A stretch of 64,000 nt of DNA. Origin: Ruminococcus albus AD2013 (lineage in GTDB: Bacteria; Bacillota; Clostridia; Oscillospirales; Ruminococcaceae). Numbering within the stretch: the first letter of the stretch is position 1; every line of letters starts with the position of its first letter. Under the pieces are notes generated by a model. That model worked only from the letters and a program-made list of their open reading frames with translations, did not search any database and had not been told where the DNA came from. A program made the translations under genes and the position numbers. Where the stretch lies: the NCBI RefSeq assembly GCF_000526775.1, contig NZ_JAGS01000005.1, forward strand, positions 248,001 to 312,000, in the 5' to 3' direction. Shown in pieces: positions 15,821 through 24,872 of the stretch.

Positions 15821-18211
15821 TCACCTTTCCTTAATTAATTGTTTTAGGATCGCTGAGCCAAAATCCCTGAGTAGATCAGAGAGATTGTCGTTTTCTGTGA
15901 AATTTACTCCATAGATTTCTTTCAAGACCTCGTCATCCGTTCCGCCAATAGCGATTCCGTGAACGACAAGACCATCAGCGGTTGCTTGACGTACAGCATC
16001 TTTAGTGTCTGCAACGCCAATATTTGAATAATTTCTATATGCTTGCGCTGCAGGCTGACCATCAGAAATTACAATCAACAGCTTATTTTTCTCGGTTCTT
16101 TTTTGAAGAAGTCTCGAAGCATATCTTATACTATATCCGTCAAAATTATTCATTCTGGCAGATATATTCATAAGAGAATAACGTTCATCGATGGTGTTTT
16201 TCCATCGAACGTAATGTAAGTGATACGCCTCGTATCCGTCTATATCTGCAGTAAAGCCCATGATATAAAGTGGTATTTTAGCTTTAGCACACGCTTCAGC
16301 TATGCCGATCGCTGCCCTCCTTGCGGATTTTGAACGCCGCCCGCAGCTCATAGATCCGCTTTCGTCAACAGATATAAAGACTGCTAAATCATTTTCTCCG
16401 GCTGTTCTTCTTTTGTCAAAGAGTTTTGTGGTAGGATGAGCATCAAAACGCGAATACCTGTCAACCGATAAACGACCCGAAGAACGTCTTGTTTTTACAG
16501 TGTTAGGTTTTGCAGATGCTCTTTTCAGCTTTTCAGCAAGTTTATCTATATCTCCGGCAATGCATGATACTTCGTTTTCGTATGCCGTTGAAAGAGATGA
16601 TGATGTACCGTCAAGAACAACGTTTTTGCATTTTGCTTTTGTAAAACCTCTTCCTTGTATATCCGGGAAATCGATCAATTTATCGTCATTTATATTCTTT
16701 TTTTCAAAAATAATTTCGTTATTTATGATTTCGTCGATCTCTTCGTTTATTCTATCGATCTCTTCGGGGCTGATTTCAACATCTTCCCAAATATCATCAT
16801 CTTCGAGATCAGTATTGATGGATTCAACATCCAAGTTTTCCATTACAAGGTCATTTGAACCGCTTGTATTGTCGTTTCCTTCCACTTCTGAATCTTTTTT
16901 TGAGAAATCGTTAGCTGCTTCTTTTTCACTTGATTCATCATTTTCTGCTTTCGCCTCATCAGAGGAATCATTATCCGCAGGCTCTTCTTTTATATTTGAA
17001 CCCTCTGCTCCATCTGATTTGTTTTCATCAGATTTGTCGGAACTATTACTTTTACAATGGTCTTCATTATCAGTAGATTCAGATTTGATCCCGTTGTTTG
17101 AATCACCATTCTCATCATTGGTACTATCATTCTTTGAAGAACCGGAACCGCTGTTTCCTTTTGATTCTGCATCTTCCTTCTCTTCTGGCTCATTATCATC
17201 ATCGATGATTTTGATGGTAACTTCTTCTCCTTCAGAGTTATCATCATTTTTTTCGAGATTTTCAAGAAGTTTTTCAAGTTCCTTTTTAGTCATCTCGATC
17301 GTTCTTTTTTTTCTTGATTCCTTTTTTTCTTTCTTTTTGGTTTCATCTTCGCTTTTTTCGCCCGGTGATGCACTTGAGGCATCTGATGAATGTGTACCTT
17401 TACCTTGTCGAGCAAGATCACGAGCCAGATTTTTAAGCAGCTCTTCCATTAACTCTTGTTGCTTAAGGAGTGGTTCCCAGAAAACCTTTAGCTTCTCGAA
17501 GACAAAATAAGCGATTAAAATGCGCTTTTTTGCGTCTCCTTCTTCGATAGCTTCATCGTATGATGGTTGAATTTCCAGAAACATTTTTCTTGCTTCGGGA
17601 AATGTAAATTTTCCTTTGAGTAATCCTATATCTCCGTACTGCAGCATTGCGGCACAAACTTGGCTAAATGGATCATCGTACTCTTCCAGGCTCGGGCCTA
17701 ATTCATAAGTTGATGTTACGGTAAAGCGAAGATCGTTAGGAAATCCGCCGCCTGTAGTTTCGTATGTCCAATACTCTATAGAAGTATCTTCGATTATATT
17801 CCATATACGATGGAATAAAGATACTTCCTTTTTTGTATAAGCCCTGGAGAGTTCTAACGGGGGGTAATCGTATTTCTTAAGCCAGTTAGTGAAATTTATG
17901 TTGGATGCAGTCTCCATTATTTTTATAAAGTTGTTGTGAGCATCAAAATCCGAGAATCTTTGGTGTCCGACCTCATGAATGTTCAGCCCGTTTATGAATC
18001 TTTTTGCATTCACCAGATACTCCGGTACACTCGGACTAAAAGGATTAATAGAAATAATTCGTTTGTCTTTTTTTGTTGTAGTGTAGGCTAAAGAATCGTC
18101 ACATCTTTTGACATCGATTTTTTTCCCTACTATCATACTATCTATTTTCGATAGCTTTTTAAAATATCCATTCCAGAATCTTAAAAGTTCCGTCTTTGAT
18201 TTTTCATTCAT
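15821..18211 (-). CDS. VWA-domain protein with N-terminal metallopeptidase-like domain
   Basis: Seven hundred and ninety-six residues. The N-terminal domain has HEVGH at 79-83 and a later WNIIEDTSIEYW, resembling the zinc metallopeptidase-like domain that accompanies VWA in the DUF2201 and CobT-like proteins. A strongly acidic, low-complexity linker of about 250 residues follows (about 300-540). The C-terminal VWA domain has an intact MIDAS (VDESGSM near 612) and ISDGQP. Such proteins work with MoxR AAA ATPases, as the next gene upstream encodes, to insert metals or remodel protein complexes. ATG 18211 has AAGGAG six bases upstream; the longer frame is not needed. Cytosolic; client unknown. 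Confidence 0.82.
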   Translation of the reverse strand: MNEKSKTELLRFWNGYFKKLSKIDSMIVGKKIDVKRCDDSLAYTTTKKDKRIISINPFSPSVPEYLVNAKRFINGLNIHEVGHQRFSDFDAHNNFIKIMETASNINFTNWLKKYDYPPLELSRAYTKKEVSLFHRIWNIIEDTSIEYWTYETTGGGFPNDLRFTVTSTYELGPSLEEYDDPFSQVCAAMLQYGDIGLLKGKFTFPEARKMFLEIQPSYDEAIEEGDAKKRILIAYFVFEKLKVFWEPLLKQQELMEELLKNLARDLARQGKGTHSSDASSASPGEKSEDETKKKEKKESRKKRTIEMTKKELEKLLENLEKNDDNSEGEEVTIKIIDDDNEPEEKEDAESKGNSGSGSSKNDSTNDENGDSNNGIKSESTDNEDHCKSNSSDKSDENKSDGAEGSNIKEEPADNDSSDEAKAENDESSEKEAANDFSKKDSEVEGNDNTSGSNDLVMENLDVESINTDLEDDDIWEDVEISPEEIDRINEEIDEIINNEIIFEKKNINDDKLIDFPDIQGRGFTKAKCKNVVLDGTSSSLSTAYENEVSCIAGDIDKLAEKLKRASAKPNTVKTRRSSGRLSVDRYSRFDAHPTTKLFDKRRTAGENDLAVFISVDESGSMSCGRRSKSARRAAIGIAEACAKAKIPLYIMGFTADIDGYEAYHLHYVRWKNTIDERYSLMNISARMNNFDGYSIRYASRLLQKRTEKNKLLIVISDGQPAAQAYRNYSNIGVADTKDAVRQATADGLVVHGIAIGGTDDEVLKEIYGVNFTENDNLSDLLRDFGSAILKQLIKER

Positions 18212-18275
18212 AAAATTCTCCTTATATAATTTGAAATAGCTGTGGTCATCTGACCGCAGCATTTCGATCGTTGTA

Positions 18276-19805
18276 TTACTTTATTATATCGATTATTCCG
18301 ACTTTTACATCCTCTGCGACATCTGGAGCATAAACCTTCAAGGGATTTACTAAAGTCCTTTGAAGTGCTTTTTTTGTTGAGATCCCTGCCGCAATCTGAT
18401 CGAGGGCTGCAAGGCAATGTCTGAGAGTTAGTACCTTTATAAGTTCTGGCATATTTTCGGTTTTCAACCAGTCCAGAACCTTCCTATAAGTGCTGTATAC
18501 TGTTTTTATCTGCTTTTCTGATACATCCTCGGTCTGTTTGCCGAGGATCTTTACGAATTGTTCATCCGCCGGATCATCGATCTCAAATACGTGTGGCGTT
18601 CTTGAGAAAAGCGCTTCAGACGGCATCTGAGAGCCTTGTGTGCCAATGTTACATGTCACACAGATCATGCACAGAGGATGTCTTACCGTTGGCAAGTATC
18701 CGTCTTTTTCGATGATAAAGGGTTTCTCGATTGCTTGTCCTATGGCACCCATGAGCATACCGGGATCAGCCAAATTGAATTCTTCAAGTACTACTATTCC
18801 TCCCCGCTCGAAGCCTTTAAGGAATGGTGTTTTACAGAACTTAAAGTTACTGCTTGAACCTGTATATCCTGCTGAGGATGTTTCTTCGGACGATGATATT
18901 TTAAGTTTTCCCTGATATTCATCTTCCTCGGAGTATCTTGTTGTTGTACATGGATAGTAGGGCATGCCTAATGCAGCGCATAGAGCTTTGCTCATGGTTG
19001 ATTTACCTGTACCGGGCTTGCCGATAAAAGCGAAGCATTTACCGTAATTGCCGATTGCGTTTTCTCCTGTTTTACCGATATCCATATTTTGGATGATTTT
19101 TGTTCCGGCTCTGTGCATAGTGATCAGTGCGTCCTCAAAATCTTCACTAGGAATATACAAATCAAGGAAACTTAAAGAAGGAATGAGCTGTCTGTCGTCA
19201 GCGCTCCATTCATAAGGAAGAATGAATTCTCCTGATTTGCATCTTGATATTATGTCTACTATTGTTGTTTTTTCGGATTCTGATATAGTAGCTTTCTCTT
19301 TAAAATCGATTGCTGTAAAAATAGATGTATTTGCCGGGAAGTCGTTTGAAATGTTAGGTTTAAAGAACCTACCCATTTCTTTTATGCTTTCATCGCTGAG
19401 TGGTTCTCCATCTATAAATGCCGGTGAGCCTGAAGCAGGATCCTGACTTAGTTTGTTTTTTGCTGTGTAATAAAAAGAATCACATAGCAATAATGCGTCT
19501 TCATAATTTGCTTTTCCCGAAGATCTGATATCACTAATTACTTTTTTTGCTGTCTCTTGAAATTCTTCGTAATCAGGGTCTGCATTTGTCATATAATAAA
19601 CTGTAGCAGCTGCTACAATATCTTTTGGAGAGAGTGTTTCTCTTGAAGATAATTCTCCATTATTGAATACTACAGGCTTTTCGTTGATTTCTGCGTATAT
19701 TTTGTCACTCCCGCAAACAGCGCAGGCAACTTTTATTTCTTCCTTTACTATTCCCACCAAAATGGTGAAAACGTTAGAAAATTTTGATTTATGAACCCTT
19801 GGCAT
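18276..19805 (-). CDS. MoxR-family AAA+ ATPase
   Basis: Five hundred and nine residues from ATG 19805. The C-terminal half is the AAA+ core: Walker A GKPGTGKST near 260, Walker B VVLEEFNLADP near 337 and a sensor (CVTCNIGTQGSQMP) near 380, all as in MoxR/CbbQ chaperones that act with VWA proteins. The N-terminal 230 residues are not recognised; a CAVC pair near 28 is present. No clear ribosome binding site precedes 19805; the start directly follows an A9 tract and overlaps a small upstream gene in another frame, so the real protein may be a longer fusion made by slippage or frameshifting. Confidence 0.8.
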   Translation of the reverse strand: MPRVHKSKFSNVFTILVGIVKEEIKVACAVCGSDKIYAEINEKPVVFNNGELSSRETLSPKDIVAAATVYYMTNADPDYEEFQETAKKVISDIRSSGKANYEDALLLCDSFYYTAKNKLSQDPASGSPAFIDGEPLSDESIKEMGRFFKPNISNDFPANTSIFTAIDFKEKATISESEKTTIVDIISRCKSGEFILPYEWSADDRQLIPSLSFLDLYIPSEDFEDALITMHRAGTKIIQNMDIGKTGENAIGNYGKCFAFIGKPGTGKSTMSKALCAALGMPYYPCTTTRYSEEDEYQGKLKISSSEETSSAGYTGSSSNFKFCKTPFLKGFERGGIVVLEEFNLADPGMLMGAIGQAIEKPFIIEKDGYLPTVRHPLCMICVTCNIGTQGSQMPSEALFSRTPHVFEIDDPADEQFVKILGKQTEDVSEKQIKTVYSTYRKVLDWLKTENMPELIKVLTLRHCLAALDQIAAGISTKKALQRTLVNPLKVYAPDVAEDVKVGIIDIIK

Positions 19806-19938
19806 TTTTTTTTGAATTACCGACTCCGGGAGCACCTGTCGCTCCGGTCTTAATTGTTGTAGAACCCGGATTTCCTGATATGTATTCATCGGGAAATTTC
19901 ATATTAGCTGCATAAATAGGCATTGATAAGTTGATCAT
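19789..19938 (-). CDS. Short leader gene that may be fused to the MoxR ATPase
   Basis: Forty-nine residues from ATG 19938, with a perfect AGGAGG six to eight bases upstream, so translation certainly can begin here. Sequence is Gly/Thr-rich (GATGAPGVGNSKKN). It overlaps the MoxR gene by 17 bases in another frame. Loss of one A from the A9 tract at 19805-19813 would join the two frames into one protein. It is thus either a real leader peptide or the true N-terminus of the MoxR protein. Confidence 0.55.
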   Translation of the reverse strand: MINLSMPIYAANMKFPDEYISGNPGSTTIKTGATGAPGVGNSKKNAKGS

Positions 19939-20261
19939 TTTTAGTCCTCCTAAAATTATAATATATTCGATCGAATAGACACTCCAGCTCGTCAATCCAT
20001 GATCTACAATAATTATATATGAAAATTTCTTTCAATATAATCGATATAAATCGGGGAAAGCTATTTTAGTGACAAGTATATTTACTGTTAAGGAAAAAGA
20101 AAAGATCTCAACTTGAAAAGTGAGAAAAACCGCGTAAATACTTCCACATCTGGATTTTCAGGATCTGGAAAGCTACGATAATTATTAAGTATAAGGTTAT
20201 CTTATATTGATTTATTATATCGATTGTGCTATACTTATAATAAGAAAGTGAGGTGTTCTGA

Positions 20262-22004
20262 TTGAAATTCAAAAACATATTCTCAGGAATTGTTTCAGCG
20301 TTAATGCTGAGCGCAAATTCAATGAGCATAACAACTTATGCAGACGTTTCAGAAGCGAAGCAGTGGGGCGATAACGCAAGTTATGTCATTGATTATGATA
20401 CGGCAACAGTAACAATAACAGGAAAAGGTAAGCTTAAAAACACCGATACTGCAGGAACTAGCAATTCGCCTTTTAAGGGTGATACGTTTATTGAAAAAGT
20501 CGTTATCAGTGAAGGCATTACTTCACTATGCAATAATGCTTTTAACGGCTGTGCAAATCTAAAGGAAGTAGATCTCCCCGATAGCCTTGAATTTATAGGC
20601 AGAAACGCTTTTACCGGGACTGAACTGTTTAACAGCCAGATAAAGGAAAAATCTAATGAGTTAATAATGGTAGATAACTGGGTAGTTGATTTTTCAAAGA
20701 AAGGTGAAGATATTACTGAACTTGTCATTCCGGATGGATGTGTAGGAATAGGTACAGAAGCCTTCAAAAAGCTGATAGTAGGAATAGATCTTTTTTACAG
20801 AACTAAAAGTATAGAAAATATAGTTTTCCCCAATACTCTCAAATACATTAATTATGGTGCTTTTAATGAAGCTGAGATGAAACTTACAAGTCTGGAACTG
20901 CCTACTGAAAATGATCTGTATATAGACGATTATGCATTCAGTAATGCTTTTAGTGATAATGTTAATGATACTGTAAGGGCATTAGATATTGATATTCCCG
21001 GAAACGTAAAAGGAATCGGCGCCTTTGCTTTTAGTGGAAACAAGAGATTGCAAGGTGTTACTTTGAATGATGGTCTCCGTACATTATCTCATAATGCTTT
21101 TGATGGATGTTCGATATCAGAACAAGTAGTTATTCCTGATTCTCTTGAAAGATTGGGAAACGGAGCATTCAAGAATACACCGTTTGAAAAGCAATTTGAC
21201 TCATCTGCTGAAAAGGCACTTTATCTTGGAAACTGGCTTTATAAAATCAATGGCAATAACCCATCTTATATAGACATTCGAGAAGGTACCCTCGGTATAG
21301 CTGATTCTCCCGGGATACCCGTAACTGCTGAATTCAAGCTCCCCTCTACACTGAAATACATAGGTTCAAATGCTTTTGCGGGACAAAAAAAGGAAAAAAT
21401 ACTTCTTCCCGAAAGCCTTGAAGCTATCTATCCAAGTGCATTTGAAAATTCCGGAATAAAAGCAATAAATTTTCCTAATGGTTTAAAATATATAGGTTCA
21501 AAAGCATTCAAAGGATGTAAAGGCATAACTAAGGCGGTGATTCCTGAAAGCGTTGAATTTATAGGTGATGGCGCTTTTTCGGGTTTGAACAACTCCAACA
21601 ACGGAGCAACAGTTATTGTATACTCCAAAAATTGCATCATTGAACAGATAGAGTATGTAAATGTATACGCAATTAACTATGCGTTGGACTTTAATTATAT
21701 TGTTGGCTATAAGGGCAGCACAGCAGAAGAATATTCGAATAAATACGCAACGGTTCAACATCCGTATATGCAGGAAGACGTATATTATCGTACATTCAAA
21801 CCGCTACTCTTCGGAGATGTAAATACTGATAGCGTTATAAACGTAAGCGACATTACTAAGATTGCAGCGCATATAAAAGGGAAAAAACTTCTCGATGAAA
21901 ACGCCCAGAAATTTGCCGATGTAAATGGTGATGGAGTGATCAACGTCAGCGATATAACAAAAATCGCTGCACATATTAAAGGTAAGAAATTACTGACACA
22001 ATAA
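20262..22004 (+). CDS. Secreted BspA-like leucine-rich-repeat protein with C-terminal dockerin
   Basis: Five hundred and eighty residues. Signal peptide 1-27; a beta-rich start (KQWGDNASYVIDYDTATVTI) typical of these proteins; about a dozen LRR_5 units (I-IGxxAFxxCxxLxxVxLPxSL) from about 75 to 470; then a C-terminal type I dockerin from about 515 with two near-identical loops (GDVNTDSVINVSDITKIAAH and VNGDGVINVSDITKIAAH). Dockerins attach proteins to cohesins, so it is probably displayed on a scaffold at the cell surface. LRR_5 proteins usually bind host or plant-cell ligands. TTG 20262 is used with GTGAGGTG upstream. Confidence 0.88.
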   Translation: MKFKNIFSGIVSALMLSANSMSITTYADVSEAKQWGDNASYVIDYDTATVTITGKGKLKNTDTAGTSNSPFKGDTFIEKVVISEGITSLCNNAFNGCANLKEVDLPDSLEFIGRNAFTGTELFNSQIKEKSNELIMVDNWVVDFSKKGEDITELVIPDGCVGIGTEAFKKLIVGIDLFYRTKSIENIVFPNTLKYINYGAFNEAEMKLTSLELPTENDLYIDDYAFSNAFSDNVNDTVRALDIDIPGNVKGIGAFAFSGNKRLQGVTLNDGLRTLSHNAFDGCSISEQVVIPDSLERLGNGAFKNTPFEKQFDSSAEKALYLGNWLYKINGNNPSYIDIREGTLGIADSPGIPVTAEFKLPSTLKYIGSNAFAGQKKEKILLPESLEAIYPSAFENSGIKAINFPNGLKYIGSKAFKGCKGITKAVIPESVEFIGDGAFSGLNNSNNGATVIVYSKNCIIEQIEYVNVYAINYALDFNYIVGYKGSTAEEYSNKYATVQHPYMQEDVYYRTFKPLLFGDVNTDSVINVSDITKIAAHIKGKKLLDENAQKFADVNGDGVINVSDITKIAAHIKGKKLLTQ

Positions 22005-22026
22005 GTACCCATATTTCTCCTGATGC

Positions 22027-22068
22027 AAAAAATCTCCTATGGTTCATTGTTCCATGGGAGATTTTTTT
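22027..22068. terminator. Bidirectional terminator between convergent genes
   Basis: AAAAAATCTCC-TATGG pairs with CCATGGGAGATTTTTTT (22052-22068). Runs of A on one side and T on the other let it work in both directions, for the LRR gene and the secreted protein gene. Confidence 0.85.
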
Positions 22069-22069
22069 C

Positions 22070-23263
22070 TTATTCAATTCCGTCAAGTAAAAGATCGGTT
22101 GTGGGATCACTCCATCCTTTTTCTTCAACGTCTTCTGCTTTTGATTCGCCTGATAATAAAGTATCCAGATTTTTAAACAGATCGCCGCGAAAATTAGATT
22201 CTACATTTTCATAGCCATCAGAGAATTTATTTTCCTTTAAGCGTTTTGAAATATTGTCGATATCGCTTAGGTTTGGATCGAATCCCATATCTGAGATCAT
22301 TTTATTTTGTACTTTAGGGTCACGGAGTCCGTCAGTTCTTATATCATAAGTCTCATAACGACCCATATAACCGTTGTCATAGCTCGGGGGAATAAAATCA
22401 TAAGCTATCTGAAAGTCTTTATCCGCTGTTCTTCTTAATTCCGTTTCCAGATCCATGATATCTTGCTTTTTCGATAAAAAATCGTTCCGGGCGATAGATT
22501 TGTCGCTGTCTTTACCATTAAAATCATTCTTTATTGAGCTTATTTGTCCAACTGCATAATTATTGACTTTTGTTTCCAGCGAACCAAAACTAAGTAGCTC
22601 AGGTGTGATATTATTAGGATTGATACTGTTCTTATAGCTGTTAAAGCTGTCCCATGCATCACTTATATTCATCATCTGACTTATTTCATTGTATCCTGTT
22701 GAGTTTCTTGCTGCACTGAAAAGAGAATCCCTGTTTGCAGAAAAATCCGCAAAAACCACTTGACTATCAAAAGTAAACTCTGTGTATGGAGTGAATTCTG
22801 ATTTTAATCCATCACCGAAAGAATCTTTAAAGGAGCCTATTGCATTGAGAGTGTAGCCGGAATTATCCGGTAATGTTGCTTTTTGTCCGAATCCATACGC
22901 GGAAAGCCCTGCGACCATTTCGGCATATTGTTCTTTCATGTCAGCCTCCGTAGATATGTTTGTCATGTCAGGCAAAGAAAACTTCTGAGATGTAAATTCA
23001 GAATAATCAAACCCTGCCGACTCCAAAAAAGCATCCATTTGCTTATGAAAACCGTCAAAATCAGCAGTTATTCCCGTTGTAGGCTGAGCTGCCGGTTGGT
23101 TTAACTGTGTTTGCTCGGCTCCGTTTTGCATTACTTCGGAAAAATCAACGTTATTTCCATCATCAGCTATCATCATTCCGTTTGTATTATCAGAAGCAAA
23201 AGCTGTTATCTGTGTAGTAAGCACTGTAAGCGCCAAAACCGAAGCAATCATTTTATTTTTCAT
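22070..23263 (-). CDS. Secreted hypothetical protein
   Basis: Three hundred and ninety-seven residues with a signal peptide (KNKM, hydrophobic core, AFA at about 21-23) and no membrane segment afterwards. The mature part is polar, Asn/Asp/Ser-rich, with a long helical acidic section (NDFLSKKQDIMDLETELRR). No family was recognised. A TAATTTCCTCCCTG stretch just upstream on the plus strand gives a good AGGGAGGAAATT ribosome binding site. It follows the small membrane protein gene by 18 bases. Confidence 0.7.
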   Translation of the reverse strand: MKNKMIASVLALTVLTTQITAFASDNTNGMMIADDGNNVDFSEVMQNGAEQTQLNQPAAQPTTGITADFDGFHKQMDAFLESAGFDYSEFTSQKFSLPDMTNISTEADMKEQYAEMVAGLSAYGFGQKATLPDNSGYTLNAIGSFKDSFGDGLKSEFTPYTEFTFDSQVVFADFSANRDSLFSAARNSTGYNEISQMMNISDAWDSFNSYKNSINPNNITPELLSFGSLETKVNNYAVGQISSIKNDFNGKDSDKSIARNDFLSKKQDIMDLETELRRTADKDFQIAYDFIPPSYDNGYMGRYETYDIRTDGLRDPKVQNKMISDMGFDPNLSDIDNISKRLKENKFSDGYENVESNFRGDLFKNLDTLLSGESKAEDVEEKGWSDPTTDLLLDGIE

Positions 23264-23281
23264 GATAATTTCCTCCCTGTC

Positions 23282-23515
23282 TTATTTCATTATTTTGAAG
23301 TCTCCTCTTTTAGTTGCGCTGGAATTATCGACGGATGGCTGAACTTGCTGCACATCAAGATCCAGCTTAGGGACAAATTTGGCCGGCTGTTTGAAGCTTT
23401 TTGGTTGTCCCTTTATCATTATCCTTATTTTGCATATAAGCAGATATATGGATATAAACAAAAAACCCAGTATGAAAAATAATATGCAAATACAGAATAA
23501 AAACCAGTAAGTCAT
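23282..23515 (-). CDS. Small single-pass membrane protein
   Basis: Seventy-seven residues: one very hydrophobic segment (residues 4-28) and a basic, Pro/Gln-rich tail. AGGAGG lies seven bases before ATG 23515. It is the first gene of a pair with the secreted protein at 22070 and may anchor or help export it, which is an inference from position alone. Confidence 0.65.
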   Translation of the reverse strand: MTYWFLFCICILFFILGFLFISIYLLICKIRIMIKGQPKSFKQPAKFVPKLDLDVQQVQPSVDNSSATKRGDFKIMK

Positions 23516-23654
23516 ACATTTTCCTCCTTTTTTTCACGTATTTACAGTTAAACTATATGTAAAAATAAAAAGCATGAAAAGATCATATACAATTTTTCAT
23601 TCTTAAAAAAATCGAATATAATATAAGTAGTAAAATAAATAGTGAGGTGATAAC

Positions 23655-23924
23655 ATGTATTACATTACACGTTCTGATTACAATAAAACAGTTTCCGGGT
23701 TTAAGATCAAACCTCTTTCTTTGCCGCCACTTTCATTCGCAAAAGAGCTAAATGAAAATTTTGCGATGTATATCGGATGGGCTTTATGGATCGAATCTTA
23801 TCTTCCCGAAAATCCTGATCCTGAAGAACTGAAGGTATCTGAAATGATAAGAGGTTTTTTGAAAAGAAATCTAACTGTTGTTGAAGATGATAAGTCAAAA
23901 GATCTTGTAAAAAAAGAATGGTAG
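23655..23924 (+). CDS. Small hypothetical protein
   Basis: Eighty-nine residues, soluble, with no recognised motif; aromatic and Leu/Pro-rich N-terminal half and a charged tail. GTGAGGTGATAAC before ATG 23655 is a good ribosome binding site, and a GAATATAATA -10-like element stands at about 23615. The terminator 23930-23957 ends it. Confidence 0.65.
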   Translation: MYYITRSDYNKTVSGFKIKPLSLPPLSFAKELNENFAMYIGWALWIESYLPENPDPEELKVSEMIRGFLKRNLTVVEDDKSKDLVKKEW

Positions 23925-23929
23925 CAAAG

Positions 23930-23957
23930 GCTGTCACGAAAGTGACAGCTTTTATTT
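23930..23957 (+). terminator. Rho-independent terminator
   Basis: GCTGTCAC (23930-23937) pairs with GTGACAGC (23942-23949) across a GAAA tetraloop, followed by TTTTATTT. It overlaps the last codons of the convergent RemA-like gene. Confidence 0.8.
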
Positions 23958-24209
23958 ATCATTGATGTTGCTGTTAACTGTCATCGAACATTTATTATAT
24001 AACGTATCGGGATTATAATCCGAAGAGATAACTTCGTTGGTTTTTAGAACTATGATACTTTTAGTCCCCTTCCCTTTTGTTGCATTGATCAAAGCATTAT
24101 TTTTCTTAGCGTTTGATGCAATTTCTTTTGCCGAATTTGATTTGCAGGAAAGAATAAAACGTATCTCGTCTGTGTTAATGATAAAATCATTACTGATCTT
24201 AGCTATCAT
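23952..24209 (-). CDS. RemA/DUF370-like regulator
   Basis: Eighty-five residues. The pattern DEIRFILSCKSNSAKEI, then NAKKNNALINATKGKGTKSI and VLKTNEVISS follows the RemA (DUF370) profile, where the second block normally reads lidatxGrkTrsvi. RemA is a DNA-binding activator of matrix genes in Bacillus and forms ring-shaped oligomers. ATG 24209 has AAAGGAG nine bases upstream and the -10 ATTATA (24247-24252, minus) in the AATTTTCTGC-TATAAT context. Assignment rests on pattern only; targets are unknown, though the surface-protein genes around it are candidates. Confidence 0.6.
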   Translation of the reverse strand: MIAKISNDFIINTDEIRFILSCKSNSAKEIASNAKKNNALINATKGKGTKSIIVLKTNEVISSDYNPDTLYNKCSMTVNSNINDK

Positions 24210-24252
24210 ATCGTGCTCTCCTTTACATTATTTATTGCTTATAATGATTATA

Positions 24253-24472
24253 GCAGAAAATTCCATTGAATAAAAACGCTGTTATTATCGAACCAAATTT
24301 TCGTATATAATAATTACAGACTTTTATTATTGATAACATGGAGTTTATTATTTAATAAAAGATGGACAAATTCCTTTTTTGCATAAGATGACGAGTGCGA
24401 CTTTGTTTTATGATCATATACATATATACATAAATCAATCATTCACTTACAAACGAATCACTTATAGAATCA
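24253..24472. other. Intergenic region without recognised features
   Basis: A/T-rich DNA between the RemA-like gene promoter and the hairpin at 24473; no gene or clear signal seen. Confidence 0.5.
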
Positions 24473-24501
24473 ATAGACCATCGTTCGCGCCGATGGTCTA
24501 T
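24473..24501. terminator. Hairpin adjoining the left end of TnpB element A
   Basis: ATAGACCATC (24473-24482) pairs with GATGGTCTAT (24492-24501). The TnpB element starts 12 bases later, so the insertion may have used or followed this hairpin. Confidence 0.5.
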
Positions 24502-24872
24502 TTATCCTCTTTAAGCAAGAATACTCCCACCTCTTAGGTAGGAGATGAATTGCGTTCCCTACTCACTGGACTTTTCACTATGCTTATAGCATCAAATACT
24601 CAGTCGAATAAAATGGAGTGGCTAAAATACAGTGGATTTGGATAATAAAGCACATTCTTGCTTACAAGAGAGTTTTTTTTAAACAGGGCGAGAACACACG
24701 TTATTTCAACTGTGGGATGAAGCACTGTTTAAATTTTTACTAATTTTCTTGTATAATAATTCTGTAGTTAAAAATTGATAACCTGGAGGTCAGACAGATC
24801 AAATATAACTACTAATACAACACTATAAAGATTAACAATCAAGAACATAAAGCCATAAAAGGAGTGAACACT

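Noticed and set aside
16500..17510. Long plus-strand open frame (336 codons, Ser/Phe/Leu-rich)
   Set aside because: It is the antisense of the acidic linker of the VWA gene; Asp/Glu-rich coding always opens such a frame. No ribosome binding site.
18212..18262. Longer N-terminus of the VWA protein
   Set aside because: The ATG at 18211 has AAGGAG at proper distance; the earlier start has none.
20393..20767. Minus-strand frames in the LRR gene
   Set aside because: Repeats on the plus strand generate repeated antisense openings.
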